The position numbers were made by a program, and so were the translations under genes. DNA of 64,000 nt from Kibdelosporangium aridum (GTDB lineage: Bacteria > Actinomycetota > Actinomycetes > Mycobacteriales > Pseudonocardiaceae), in the NCBI RefSeq assembly GCF_900176515.1, contig NZ_FWXV01000005.1:309360-373359 (forward strand). The letters run 5' to 3'. Numbering within the stretch: the first letter of the stretch is position 1; each line of letters opens with the position of its first letter. Below, one piece after another: positions 44,201 through 51,256 of the stretch. The notes under the pieces are model-generated. The model did not search any database. It saw only the letters and a program-made list of their open reading frames with translations, and was not told the origin of the DNA.

Positions 44201-44419
44201 CTCGGTCGTACCGGCACGTTCGAACCGCAGCCGCAGAGCGAGACTGAGATTGTGCAGGTACACCGGCCGGTCGATGTCATCGTGCGGGACCGAATCCGCC
44301 ACCTGACGGCAGAGATCCACGGCGGCATCGACCACGTCGAGGTCCGTACTGCCCTGTGCTTGACTGCTTTGGGCTTGATCAAGATAGCTCAGGGCCTGCT
44401 CGACATGACTCGCCACCAC
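41276..44419 (-). CDS. TPR-CHAT domain protein (caspase-like peptidase fold)
   Basis: 1,047 aa. Residues ~1-620 are TPR-like repeats with a recurring pattern (DLDEAI..., RYEHSGSTTDLDGAI, RFERTGALADLDEAI), typical of actinomycete CHAT partners. Residues ~760-1047 are the CHAT domain: the catalytic His lies in AHFACQG (His925) and the catalytic Cys in YLSACRTP (Cys963). The usual AHFACHG is AHFACQG here; both dyad residues are present. CHAT proteases act in conflict systems, often activated by a partner that loads on the TPRs. GTG start; a minus-strand promoter sits just upstream. The 61-aa gene before it on the same strand is its likely partner. Confidence 0.85.
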   Translation of the reverse strand: MVASHVEQALSYLDQAQSSQAQGSTDLDVVDAAVDLCRQVADSVPHDDIDRPVYLHNLSLALRLRFERAGTTEDLEHAIATSRRALETASGGDPNLSAYRHNLGMSLWLRFGRSQRREDLAEAIGIARRGMAGGEPGRTLCLTVLGLALYSRYKLSGSKPDLDEAISLIRSAVSQPALLSNLSTALLTRFESSGDPADLDEAIAAGLTAADAFPHGHPEWVRAVSGLCTSFRVRFEHARNRSDLDRSIGYGRAAVEARPSASTLGDLAVALHVLYESTGSPADLQSALDTAQAAVEVATQDDPARAEHLYTLGSALMSRYALLNEPADLDEAIGLIRSAAGAARNDRARMLAHLMGALRVRFERTGALADLDEAIATGWEAVATTKANHEHLSNLAQALLRRHGRTGTQADLDQALTLAREAHAVVPLTERTHVSNVVGQVLLARYEHSGSTTDLDGAISAFRGAASPALGPALLERYRLRGIRADLTEALAIAEDSADPHNAQSLADLAQVLRETSDLDEVISFSRAAVQATDPHDTELALRLSDLGYLLLEADEQDEAFTRFVESASVPLALPSIVVDSCWAAGSLIADSSPGRAANLMETAVRMAALSPSQPDDLVVEAASLALAAGSPSRALSLLELGHGARLSQTLGTRGDVVDLRAEYPDFARQFIDLRDQLSLPADPLSAGHADRASLAATFDATLAAIRALPGFETFLLPVEVDLSAALDGPIAVLNVSRYRSDAILVTTSGISSVPLPHLTPRAVAARVAEFHAAVESSNQEHLHAILEWLWDVAAAPVVAALGFVDTPRAGWPRMWWVAHGPLSLLPLHAAGYHYSHGESVLDRVISSYTPTIQALGHARDYSLPVPVSDALVVANLPHAVAEADAVRQHVPNSTLLTNAEGTPAAHWPTRGNVLSHIDNCAIAHFACQGTGTSLVLDDAPLRIASLVPVQLTRARLAYLSACRTPAISADPIHLPTAFQLAGYPHVIGTLWEVKDSGVTSFVAADFYSAMTTTSDSALALHQAIRGVRTDIPHLPSMWAAYQHHGA

Positions 44420-44433
44420 AGGTGCAAAAGGTA

Positions 44434-44461
44434 CCTATAAAGGAGTCGAATCCGGTGTCAG
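44434..44461 (-). promoter_or_regulatory. Candidate promoter of the CHAT gene
   Basis: On the minus strand CTGACA (44461-44456), a 16-base spacer, then TATAGG (44439-44434). The GTG start is 14 bases downstream, so the message would be almost leaderless. This agrees with the lack of a ribosome site before that GTG and would let the CHAT gene be expressed apart from the 61-aa gene. Confidence 0.35.
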
Positions 44462-44485
44462 GGGAGCCCTCCGGCGTGGTGCCGG

Positions 44486-44671
44486 TTACTCCTCGGTGAT
44501 GTCCCACCCGGCCGCCAGGTCAATGAGCCTGCCCAGCAGGTTCGATATTTCGGCGTCCGTCCGGGTGCGGTACCCGGCATTGTCGGTGGTCTCGACCACT
44601 GCGGCGACGGCGCGCCACCCGTCCTCGGCGCGCTCGAACTCGACCGCGAAGATCGACTGGTCGATCTCCAT
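44486..44671 (-). CDS. Small 61-aa protein next to the CHAT gene
   Basis: 61 aa, acidic, no membrane segment (EIDQSIFAVEFERAEDG..., RTRTDAEISNLLGRLIDL). A good ribosome site, AGGAGA, lies eight bases before the ATG. It is 66 bases upstream of the CHAT gene on the same strand. I do not recognise a family. Small proteins beside CHAT-TPR or STAND proteins are often their regulatory partners, but that is inference. Confidence 0.5.
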   Translation of the reverse strand: MEIDQSIFAVEFERAEDGWRAVAAVVETTDNAGYRTRTDAEISNLLGRLIDLAAGWDITEE

Positions 44672-45051
44672 GTGCCCAGTCTCCTGGAGCCGCAGGAGCT
44701 AGCTCGCGAATACCCGGGCCCGGGCTTGGGTCGGGTTTCGGGGTTCGCTCTAAGCACAGTCAGTGTCGGTGGGGACGTCGGGCGAGGTGATCTCTGTCAG
44801 AAGCACCCGTGTCCACGTCCGGACCGGGTGCTTCTTGACGTTCGGGCATCTGTTCCATCACGGGGTGAACAAAGGGTTCAACTCCGCGTTACTTCGCGCT
44901 AGACTCGCCCCACTTTTGTCGGAGCTGAGCAAAAGGTAGCCCGAAGTATTGGTACTTTTGGCGGATTGCGATACAAGTACCCCAGAATCCAGGGTTACGT
45001 GTGAGCTAGGGCACCTTAGTTCGGCTAGTTACCCAACGAAGTGGAGCTGGT
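44672..45051. other. Divergent intergenic region with hairpins and a candidate ROK-operon operator
   Basis: No gene is supported. It holds a perfect 12-bp palindrome CCCGGGCCCGGG (44713-44724). It also holds an 11-bp hairpin, AGAAGCACCCG/CGGGTGCTTCT (44799-44835). Further on are CTTTTG/CAAAAG (44913-44935) and GGTACTT/AAGTACC (44951-44981). The last overlaps a weak + promoter-like pair TTGGTA (44949-44954), N17, TACAAG (44972-44977) upstream of the ROK gene. The sugar-operon promoter is expected here. The 44799 hairpin has terminator form, but its placement between divergent genes is odd. Confidence 0.4.
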
Positions 45052-46296
45052 GTGCCGGTCATGCCGGAGCAGCCGACCGACCGCGCCGCATTGCGCAGGG
45101 CAAACCTCGCATGGGTCATCCGCGTGCTCAGAGAGCAGGGCGGGTTGAGCAGGGCGCAGTTGGCGGTTTTGTCTGGGCTGAGCAAGGCGACCGTGTCCAC
45201 GTTGGTGGCTGAACTGACCTCACGACGTCTCGTTCGCGCGGGCGGTGTCGCCGCCGGTGGGCAAGGGCGGCCCGGGCAGATCGTCGAATTGGACACGGAC
45301 GGTGTTCGCGGCGTCGGTCTTGAGGTCGGGGTTGACCATCTCGCGGCGACGTCTGTGGACACCGCGGGCAACGTGGTCGCCGACCGGCAGGTTCCCTTCG
45401 ACGTCCTGTCCGCTGGTGTCGAGCGGACCATCGACAAGCTCGCCGAGATCGCCGGCAAGGAACTCGCCGACGTCGTGGGCGCCTATCCGGCTGGCATCAC
45501 CGTGTCGGTGCCTGGCCTGGTGGACACCGGCCGTGGCGTCGTCCGGCTCGCCCCGCGGCTGCGGTGGCGTGAGGTTCCCTTGGCAGACGGCCTCGCCGGG
45601 CGGCTCGGCTTCCCGCTGGACCGCATCTCCGTCGACAACGACGCCAACTTGTCCGCGACCGCCGAATTCGAGGCCGGTGGTATGCGTGGAACCGCCGACC
45701 TCGTCTATGTCACGGGTGACTTCGGCATCGGCGCCGGCGTGATCGCCGGTGGGCGCCTGGTTCGCGGCTCCATCGGGTACGCGGGCGAAGTCGGCCACAT
45801 GTCGATGGACCCGATGGGACCTCAGTGCTCGTGCGGCCGGCGTGGCTGCTGGGAGACCCAGGTCGGGCTGGCCGCGCTGTTCCACGCGCTGACCGCGCCC
45901 GGCGATCCGGTTTCCGATCCCCACCGGCCGATCGAGGAACGGATGGCCCTCATCCGCTCACGGGCCGAGCACGGCGATCAGCGCACGCTCGGCGCCCTGC
46001 ACCAGATCGGCGCCGCACTCGGCGTCGGAGTGTCCATTGTGGTCAACGTGCTGAGCCCGGCCGTCGTGGTACTCGGCGGCTACTTCGCGGCTCTGCCGGA
46101 CTGGCTGATCGAGCCCGCCCGCATCGAGGTGGCCGCCCGCGCTGTCGTGGCCGAGGCCGCGACCGTCCGGGTGGTCGGCTCGGAACTGGGTTTCACCGCC
46201 GCACGGACCGGCGGTGCGTTGGCCGCGTTGAGCCGGGTCTTCGACGACCCGACTCAAGTACCGGAACGAAGTGAAAAGACGGAGGCACCCGCTTGA
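45052..46296 (+). CDS. ROK family transcriptional repressor of the sugar locus
   Basis: 414 aa. Winged helix at residues ~12-70 (ALRRANLAWVIRVLREQGGLSRAQLAVLSGLSKATVSTLVAELTSRRLV) followed by a ROK domain. The ROK zinc motif CSCGRRGCWE is present. The kinase DxGxT motif is replaced (GLEVGVDHLA), so this is a pure regulator. It is the first gene of the + strand carbohydrate locus and its TTGA-type overlap leads directly into the importer ATPase. It is therefore the likely repressor of the transport operon, induced by the transported sugar or its phosphate. Start GTG at 45052, or ATG at 45061. Confidence 0.85.
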   Translation: MPVMPEQPTDRAALRRANLAWVIRVLREQGGLSRAQLAVLSGLSKATVSTLVAELTSRRLVRAGGVAAGGQGRPGQIVELDTDGVRGVGLEVGVDHLAATSVDTAGNVVADRQVPFDVLSAGVERTIDKLAEIAGKELADVVGAYPAGITVSVPGLVDTGRGVVRLAPRLRWREVPLADGLAGRLGFPLDRISVDNDANLSATAEFEAGGMRGTADLVYVTGDFGIGAGVIAGGRLVRGSIGYAGEVGHMSMDPMGPQCSCGRRGCWETQVGLAALFHALTAPGDPVSDPHRPIEERMALIRSRAEHGDQRTLGALHQIGAALGVGVSIVVNVLSPAVVVLGGYFAALPDWLIEPARIEVAARAVVAEAATVRVVGSELGFTAARTGGALAALSRVFDDPTQVPERSEKTEAPA

Positions 46297-47810
46297 CCGC
46301 CGAAGCGAGTACAGCGCTGTTGCAGATGACCGGGATCGTCAAGACGTTCCCGGGAGTTCGTGCGCTCGACGGCGTCGACCTGACGGTCCGCGCCGGGGAG
46401 GTGCACTGCCTGCTCGGCCAGAACGGCGCGGGCAAGTCCACCCTGATCAAGGTGCTGGCCGGGGCGCACCAGCCGGACGAGGGCGAGATCCGCTGGCAGG
46501 GCGAGAAGACCACCCTGTCCACACCGGTCGCCGCGCTGCGGATGGGTGTCGCGACCATGTACCAGGAACTCGACCTGATCCCTGGGCTTTCCGTCGCCGA
46601 CAACATCTTCCTCGGCCACGAACGCGCCAGCTACGGCTTCACCCGTGACCGGCAGGCACGCAAGGAGGCCACCGCGCTGCTCAAGCGCCTCGGCCACCCG
46701 GAGATCCCGCCGGACCGCGAGGTCGGCGACCTGTCCGCGGCCGGGCAGCAGCTCGTGTCGATGGCACGAGCGCTCGCGCACGACGCCAAGCTGATCGTGA
46801 TGGACGAGCCGACCGCCGCGTTGGCCGCCGACGAGGTCACCAACCTGTTCCGGGTCGTGGCCGACCTGACCGCGGAAGGCGTCGCGGTCGTCTACATCTC
46901 CCACCGCCTCGAGGAGATCCGCGAGATCGGTCATCGCGTCACGGTCCTCAAGGACGGCAAGACCGTCGCACGCGACCTCGCCGCGGACACGCCGACCTCG
47001 GATCTGGTCGCGCTGATGTCGGGCAAGCGGGTCGAGACGGTGTACCCGACCCGTGAAGAGTCCACAGTGGACGAGTCGACCGAGGTTCTCAGGGTGGAGA
47101 AGCTCGGCCGCGACAACGAGTTCGCGGACATCAACTTCACCGTGCACGCCGGCGAGATCCTCGGCATCGCCGGTCTGGTCGGCGCCGGCCGCAGCGAGAT
47201 CCTCGAGACGATCTTCGGCGCGCGGAAAGCCGACGAGGGCACGGTGTACGTCAACGGCAAGAAGCTGCGCAACGGCGACGTGCGCTCCGCGGTCGACGCG
47301 GGTGTCGGCCTGGCGCCCGAGGAGCGCAAGAGCCAGGCGCTGTTGATGGACATGACGGTGGCGCAGAACGTGACCCTGGCGAGCATGCGCTCGTACAGCA
47401 GCTTCGGCTTCACCGACCGGGCGAAGGAACTCAAGGACTCACGCGCCAAGCTGGAGGACCTGGATCTGCGCCCGTCCGATCCGCGCCGCAACATCAGCAC
47501 ACTGTCCGGTGGCAACCAGCAGAAAGCCGTTGTCGCGCGGTGGCTCGTGCACGGGTGCCGTGTGTTGCTTTTGGACGAACCGACCCGAGGCGTCGACGTG
47601 GGCGCGCGGGCGGAGCTGTACCGGTTGATCCGGGAACTGGCCGCGGACGGTGTCGCGCTGGTGCTGGTCTCCAGCGAGATGCCCGAGGTGCTCGGTCTGG
47701 CCGACCGGGTGCTGGTGGTGCGCGACGGACGGGTGATCCATGAGGCGCCCGCCGACGAGCTGACCGAGGCGGACGTGTTGGACATGGTGATGGAGGGAAG
47801 TGCGGCGTGA
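46293..47810 (+). CDS. Sugar ABC transporter ATP-binding protein (RbsA/XylG type)
   Basis: 505 aa, two ABC domains in one chain as in RbsA/MglA/XylG. Domain 1: Walker A GQNGAGKST (42-50), LSAAGQQ in the signature place, Walker B LIVMDEPTAAL. Domain 2 has the degenerate Walker A GLVGAGRSE of the family, signature LSGGNQQKAV and Walker B LLLDEPTRGVD. TTG start with GGAGG seven bases before it, overlapping the ROK stop. Partner of the next permease and the lipoprotein; together they form a pentose/hexose or polyol (for example inositol) importer. The substrate cannot be fixed from sequence. Confidence 0.9.
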   Translation: MTAEASTALLQMTGIVKTFPGVRALDGVDLTVRAGEVHCLLGQNGAGKSTLIKVLAGAHQPDEGEIRWQGEKTTLSTPVAALRMGVATMYQELDLIPGLSVADNIFLGHERASYGFTRDRQARKEATALLKRLGHPEIPPDREVGDLSAAGQQLVSMARALAHDAKLIVMDEPTAALAADEVTNLFRVVADLTAEGVAVVYISHRLEEIREIGHRVTVLKDGKTVARDLAADTPTSDLVALMSGKRVETVYPTREESTVDESTEVLRVEKLGRDNEFADINFTVHAGEILGIAGLVGAGRSEILETIFGARKADEGTVYVNGKKLRNGDVRSAVDAGVGLAPEERKSQALLMDMTVAQNVTLASMRSYSSFGFTDRAKELKDSRAKLEDLDLRPSDPRRNISTLSGGNQQKAVVARWLVHGCRVLLLDEPTRGVDVGARAELYRLIRELAADGVALVLVSSEMPEVLGLADRVLVVRDGRVIHEAPADELTEADVLDMVMEGSAA

Positions 47811-48817
47811 CCCAGTTGGAACCCGCGGCCAAGCGGGACACCGATGTGCCGGAGCCGCCGGCACCGCGAGCCAAGCGGGGGTTCCCGGTGGACCTTCGGC
47901 TGGCCAGCCTGTTCGGTGTGCTGGTGCTGTTGGTCATCATCGGCACGATCACCTCGGACAACTTCTTGACCGGCGGCAACCTCGACACCATCCTGCGGCT
48001 GGCCGCACCGTCCGGTGTGGTCGCGGTCGGGATGACGTTCGTGATCATCTCCGGCGGCATCGACCTGTCGGTCGGGTCGGTCGTCGGCCTGGCCAGCGTC
48101 TGGATGACCACGCTGGCAACGCAGTCCTACGGTCCGTTCATCATGGTGATCACCGGTCTGCTGGTCGGTCTCGGCGCCGGTCTGGTCAACGGCCTGCTGA
48201 TCGCCTACGGCCGGATGGTCGCGTTCATCGCGACCCTCGCGATGTACATCTCGGCCCGTGGTCTGGCCGAGTACCTGAGCAACAAGCAGACCCAGGTCGT
48301 GCGTGACCAGGACTTCCTGACGTTCTTCCGAGGCGAGTTCATCGGCGTGCCGACGCTGGTCTGGATTCTGCTGATCGTGGTCACGGGCGGCTGGGTCCTG
48401 CTCAACCGCACGACCTTCGGCCGCCGCACGTTCGCCGTCGGTGGCAACCCGGAGGCGACGCGCCTGGCGGGCATCAACGTCAAGCGCCACACCGCGATGG
48501 TGTACGGCCTCGCTGGTCTGCTGGCCGGCGTCACCGCGGTCATGCTGGCCGCACGGACCACGGCCGGATCGTCCACCAACGGCATGTTCTACGAGCTGGA
48601 CGCGATCGCCGCGGTCGTCATCGGCGGCACGGCGCTCACCGGCGGCCGCGGAACGATGGTCGGCACCCTGATCGGTGTGCTGATCTTCACGCTGATCACC
48701 AACATCTTCGTGCAGAACAACCTGCCGACAGAAGTTCAGAACATCGCGAAGGGCGCGATCATCGTCATCGCCGTTCTGCTGCAGTTCCGCACCAACCGGG
48801 CCCGCTCCAACACCTAG
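47807..48817 (+). CDS. Sugar ABC transporter permease (RbsC type)
   Basis: 336 aa with ~8-10 membrane helices. RbsC signature segments: VAVGMTFVIISGGIDLSVGSVVGLASV, YGRMVAFIATLAMYISARGLAEYLSNKQ, GRRTFAVGGNPEATRLAGI (cytoplasmic coupling region), and AAVVIGGTALTGGRGTMVGTLIG. It overlaps the ATPase stop by four bases (GTGA). Lies between the ATPase and the substrate-binding lipoprotein. Confidence 0.9.
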   Translation: MTQLEPAAKRDTDVPEPPAPRAKRGFPVDLRLASLFGVLVLLVIIGTITSDNFLTGGNLDTILRLAAPSGVVAVGMTFVIISGGIDLSVGSVVGLASVWMTTLATQSYGPFIMVITGLLVGLGAGLVNGLLIAYGRMVAFIATLAMYISARGLAEYLSNKQTQVVRDQDFLTFFRGEFIGVPTLVWILLIVVTGGWVLLNRTTFGRRTFAVGGNPEATRLAGINVKRHTAMVYGLAGLLAGVTAVMLAARTTAGSSTNGMFYELDAIAAVVIGGTALTGGRGTMVGTLIGVLIFTLITNIFVQNNLPTEVQNIAKGAIIVIAVLLQFRTNRARSNT

Positions 48818-48844
48818 TTGCACAACCACATCAGGAGATCAAAG

Positions 48845-49918
48845 ATGACCGACCTGCCTTCCTCCCTCGCCCGACGCGGGTTCCTCATCGGTGGAGCAGC
48901 CGTGGGAGCGGGTGCGTTACTCAGCGCGTGCACGTCCAACGAACCGCCTGCCGCACAGGGCACCAACGGCGGTGCGAACGTCGCCCAGGGCGGTGGCCAG
49001 AACTCCCAGCCAGGAAAGATGGTCACGATCGGGTTCTCCGCTCCCGCCGCCGACCACGGCTGGATCGCCGCGATCACCAAGAACGCCAAGGCACAGGCGG
49101 ACAAGTTCAAGGCCGACGTCACGCTGAAGGCCACCGAGGGCACCAACGACTCGAGCCAGCAGATCGCTCAGGTCGAGACGCTGATCAACCAGAAGGTCGA
49201 CGTCCTGGTGATCCTGCCGATGGACGGCAAGCAGCTCACCTCGGTCGGCCAGGCCGCGATGGACGCGGGCATCCCGGTGATCAACCTCGACCGGATCTTC
49301 GACACCCCGCTGGCGTACCGCACCTGGATCGGTGGCGACAACTACCGGATGGGTGTCAACGCGGGCGCCTACATCGCCGCGGAGATGAAGAAGAAGAACA
49401 TCACCAACCCGGTCATCGGCGAGATCGCGGGCATCGACTCGCTGCCGCTGACCCAGGACCGCAGCCGGGGCTTCAAGGACGCCTTGGCCAAGGCCGGTTT
49501 CCGGGTCGGCCCGCGCCAGGCCGCCGAGTTCACCGTGGAAACCGGTGAGCGGGCGACGGCGAACCTGCTGCAGGCCGCGCCGAAGCTGGACGCGTTGTGG
49601 AACCACGACGACGACCAGGGCATCGGCGTGATGGCCGCGATCAGCGCGGCCAACCGCAAGGAGTTCATCATGGTCGGTGGCGCGGGTTCGAAGAACATGA
49701 TCGACAAGATCAAGGCGGACACCGACGTCATCAAGGCCACGGTGCTCTACAGCCCGTCGATGTCGTCTTCGGCGATCGCTCTGGCCCGTCTGCTCGGCCA
49801 GGCGAAGGGCATGGGCGACTTGGCCGAGCACGAGATCCCCGCCTCCATCACCACGTACTCCGCCGTGGTGACCAAGGAGAACGCCGACCAGTACGCAGAC
49901 GTGGCGTTCGACTCGTAG
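48845..49918 (+). CDS. Sugar ABC transporter substrate-binding lipoprotein
   Basis: 357 aa, RbsB-like periplasmic-binding-fold type I. Tat-like signal (SLARRGFLIGGAAVGAGALL) ends at lipobox LSAC (Cys29). The mature domain has NAKAQADKFKADVTLKA, LINQKVDVLVILPMDGKQL, AGIPVINLDRIF and GEIAGIDSLPLTQDRSRGF. Several Trp/Tyr/Asp residues are placed to bind a sugar ring. ATG at 48845 has AGGAG; an upstream TTG is not credible. Last gene of the import unit; the oxidoreductase starts 53 bases on. Confidence 0.9.
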   Translation: MTDLPSSLARRGFLIGGAAVGAGALLSACTSNEPPAAQGTNGGANVAQGGGQNSQPGKMVTIGFSAPAADHGWIAAITKNAKAQADKFKADVTLKATEGTNDSSQQIAQVETLINQKVDVLVILPMDGKQLTSVGQAAMDAGIPVINLDRIFDTPLAYRTWIGGDNYRMGVNAGAYIAAEMKKKNITNPVIGEIAGIDSLPLTQDRSRGFKDALAKAGFRVGPRQAAEFTVETGERATANLLQAAPKLDALWNHDDDQGIGVMAAISAANRKEFIMVGGAGSKNMIDKIKADTDVIKATVLYSPSMSSSAIALARLLGQAKGMGDLAEHEIPASITTYSAVVTKENADQYADVAFDS

Positions 49919-49970
49919 TGCGGGGATCTGGCCAGGGGGTGTGGAAGCTGTTGGGAAGAAAGGGTGATCG

Positions 49971-51128
49971 ATGAGCAACGCAGGCGACGGGACTATCGGC
50001 GTCGGCATGGTGGGCCACGCCTTCATGGGGAGGGTCCACTCGCAAGCCTGGCGCACCGTGCACCACTTCTTCGACGTGCCGCAGGCGCCGCGGCTGGCCG
50101 TGCTGGGCGGCCGTGACCTCGACCGGACCAAGGCCGCGGCGGCCAAGCTGGGCTGGGACTCGGTGGAGACCGACTGGCGTGCGCTGATTGCCCGCGACGA
50201 CGTGCAGATCGTGGACATCTGCACGCCGGGCGACTCGCACAAGGACATCGCGCTCGCCGCCTTGGCGGCGGGCAAGCACGTCCTGTGCGAGAAGCCGCTG
50301 GCCAACTCGGTCGAGGAGGCCGAGGAGATGGCCGAGGCCGCTGCCGCCGCCTCGGCCAAGGGCCAGCGTTCGATGGTGGCGTTCAACTACCGCCGGGTGC
50401 CGGCGATCGCGGTGGCACGGCAGATGGTCGCCGAGGGCAGGCTGGGCAAGATCCGGCACGTCCGCGCGCAGTACCTGCAGGACTGGTTGTCGGATGCGAA
50501 CACGCCGATGGCGTGGCGGTTGCGCAAGGAAGAGGCGGGATCCGGTTCGCTGGGCGACATCGGCGCGCACATCATCGACGCGACCCAGTTCATCCTCGGT
50601 GAGCACCTGACCGGTGTGTCCGCGCTGACCGAGACGTTCGTCCACAAGCGACCGATCGCGGGTGACCCGGACGGCAGGCTCGACGACGTCACGGTGGACG
50701 ACGCCGCGCTGTTCATCGGGAAGTTCACCTCCGGTGCGATGGCGTCGTACGAGGCGACGAGGTTCGCGCTGGGGCGCAAGAACTCCATGCGCCTGGAAGT
50801 CAACGGTGAGAAGGGCAGTCTGGCGTTCGACTTCGAGTCGATGAACGAACTGTCGTACTTCGACGGTGAGGACGCTGACGAGACGGCGGGTTTCCGGCGT
50901 GTCCTGATCACCGAGGCGACCCATCCGTATGTCGGTGCTTGGTGGCCGCCCGGTCACATCATCGGTTATGAACACACCTTCACCCACGAGGTGTTCGATT
51001 TTCTCACCGCGATTCAGAACGGCACCGATCCGGCGCCGAGCTTCGCTGACGGACTGCAGGTCCAGAAGGTGCTCGGTGCGGTGGAAGCCAGTGCGGGCAA
51101 CGACTCCCGCTGGACGCCAGTTTCCTGA
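49971..51128 (+). CDS. Gfo/Idh/MocA family oxidoreductase
   Basis: 385 aa. Rossmann motif GVGMVGHAFMGRVH, the family catalytic CEKPLANS (Lys) and GDIGAHIIDATQFILGE (His). This family oxidises hydroxyls of sugars, inositols and keto-glycosides with NAD(P). Its place right after the importer and before the secreted dehydrogenase suggests it acts on the imported compound; myo-inositol or a 3-keto sugar is plausible. Start ATG at 49971 with the GAAAGGGTG region before it. A strong hairpin follows the stop. Confidence 0.9.
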   Translation: MSNAGDGTIGVGMVGHAFMGRVHSQAWRTVHHFFDVPQAPRLAVLGGRDLDRTKAAAAKLGWDSVETDWRALIARDDVQIVDICTPGDSHKDIALAALAAGKHVLCEKPLANSVEEAEEMAEAAAAASAKGQRSMVAFNYRRVPAIAVARQMVAEGRLGKIRHVRAQYLQDWLSDANTPMAWRLRKEEAGSGSLGDIGAHIIDATQFILGEHLTGVSALTETFVHKRPIAGDPDGRLDDVTVDDAALFIGKFTSGAMASYEATRFALGRKNSMRLEVNGEKGSLAFDFESMNELSYFDGEDADETAGFRRVLITEATHPYVGAWWPPGHIIGYEHTFTHEVFDFLTAIQNGTDPAPSFADGLQVQKVLGAVEASAGNDSRWTPVS

Positions 51129-51136
51129 TCGGTGAA

Positions 51137-51180
51137 ACGACGCTGCCCGCGAGGGGTGCAGCCCGGGCGGGCAGCGTCGT
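51137..51180 (+). terminator. Strong hairpin after the Gfo/Idh/MocA gene
   Basis: Perfect 14-bp arms ACGACGCTGCCCGC (51137-51150) and GCGGGCAGCGTCGT (51167-51180). No long T-run. It separates the ROK-importer-oxidoreductase operon from the secreted 1,527-aa gene, which therefore needs read-through or its own promoter. Confidence 0.65.
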
Positions 51181-51256
51181 CACTCACATCGAAAGGAGGA
51201 CGAGCCCTTCCCTTCTCAACGGTCACCCAACCGCTGCGAGCAAGGAGAACGTACCA

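Noticed and set aside
45220..45924. 234-codon antisense frame in the ROK gene
   Set aside because: Shadow of the ROK coding sequence without its own start context.
48818..48844. Upstream TTG start for the substrate-binding lipoprotein
   Set aside because: The ATG at 48845 has AGGAG at the correct distance and gives a clean Tat/lipobox signal.
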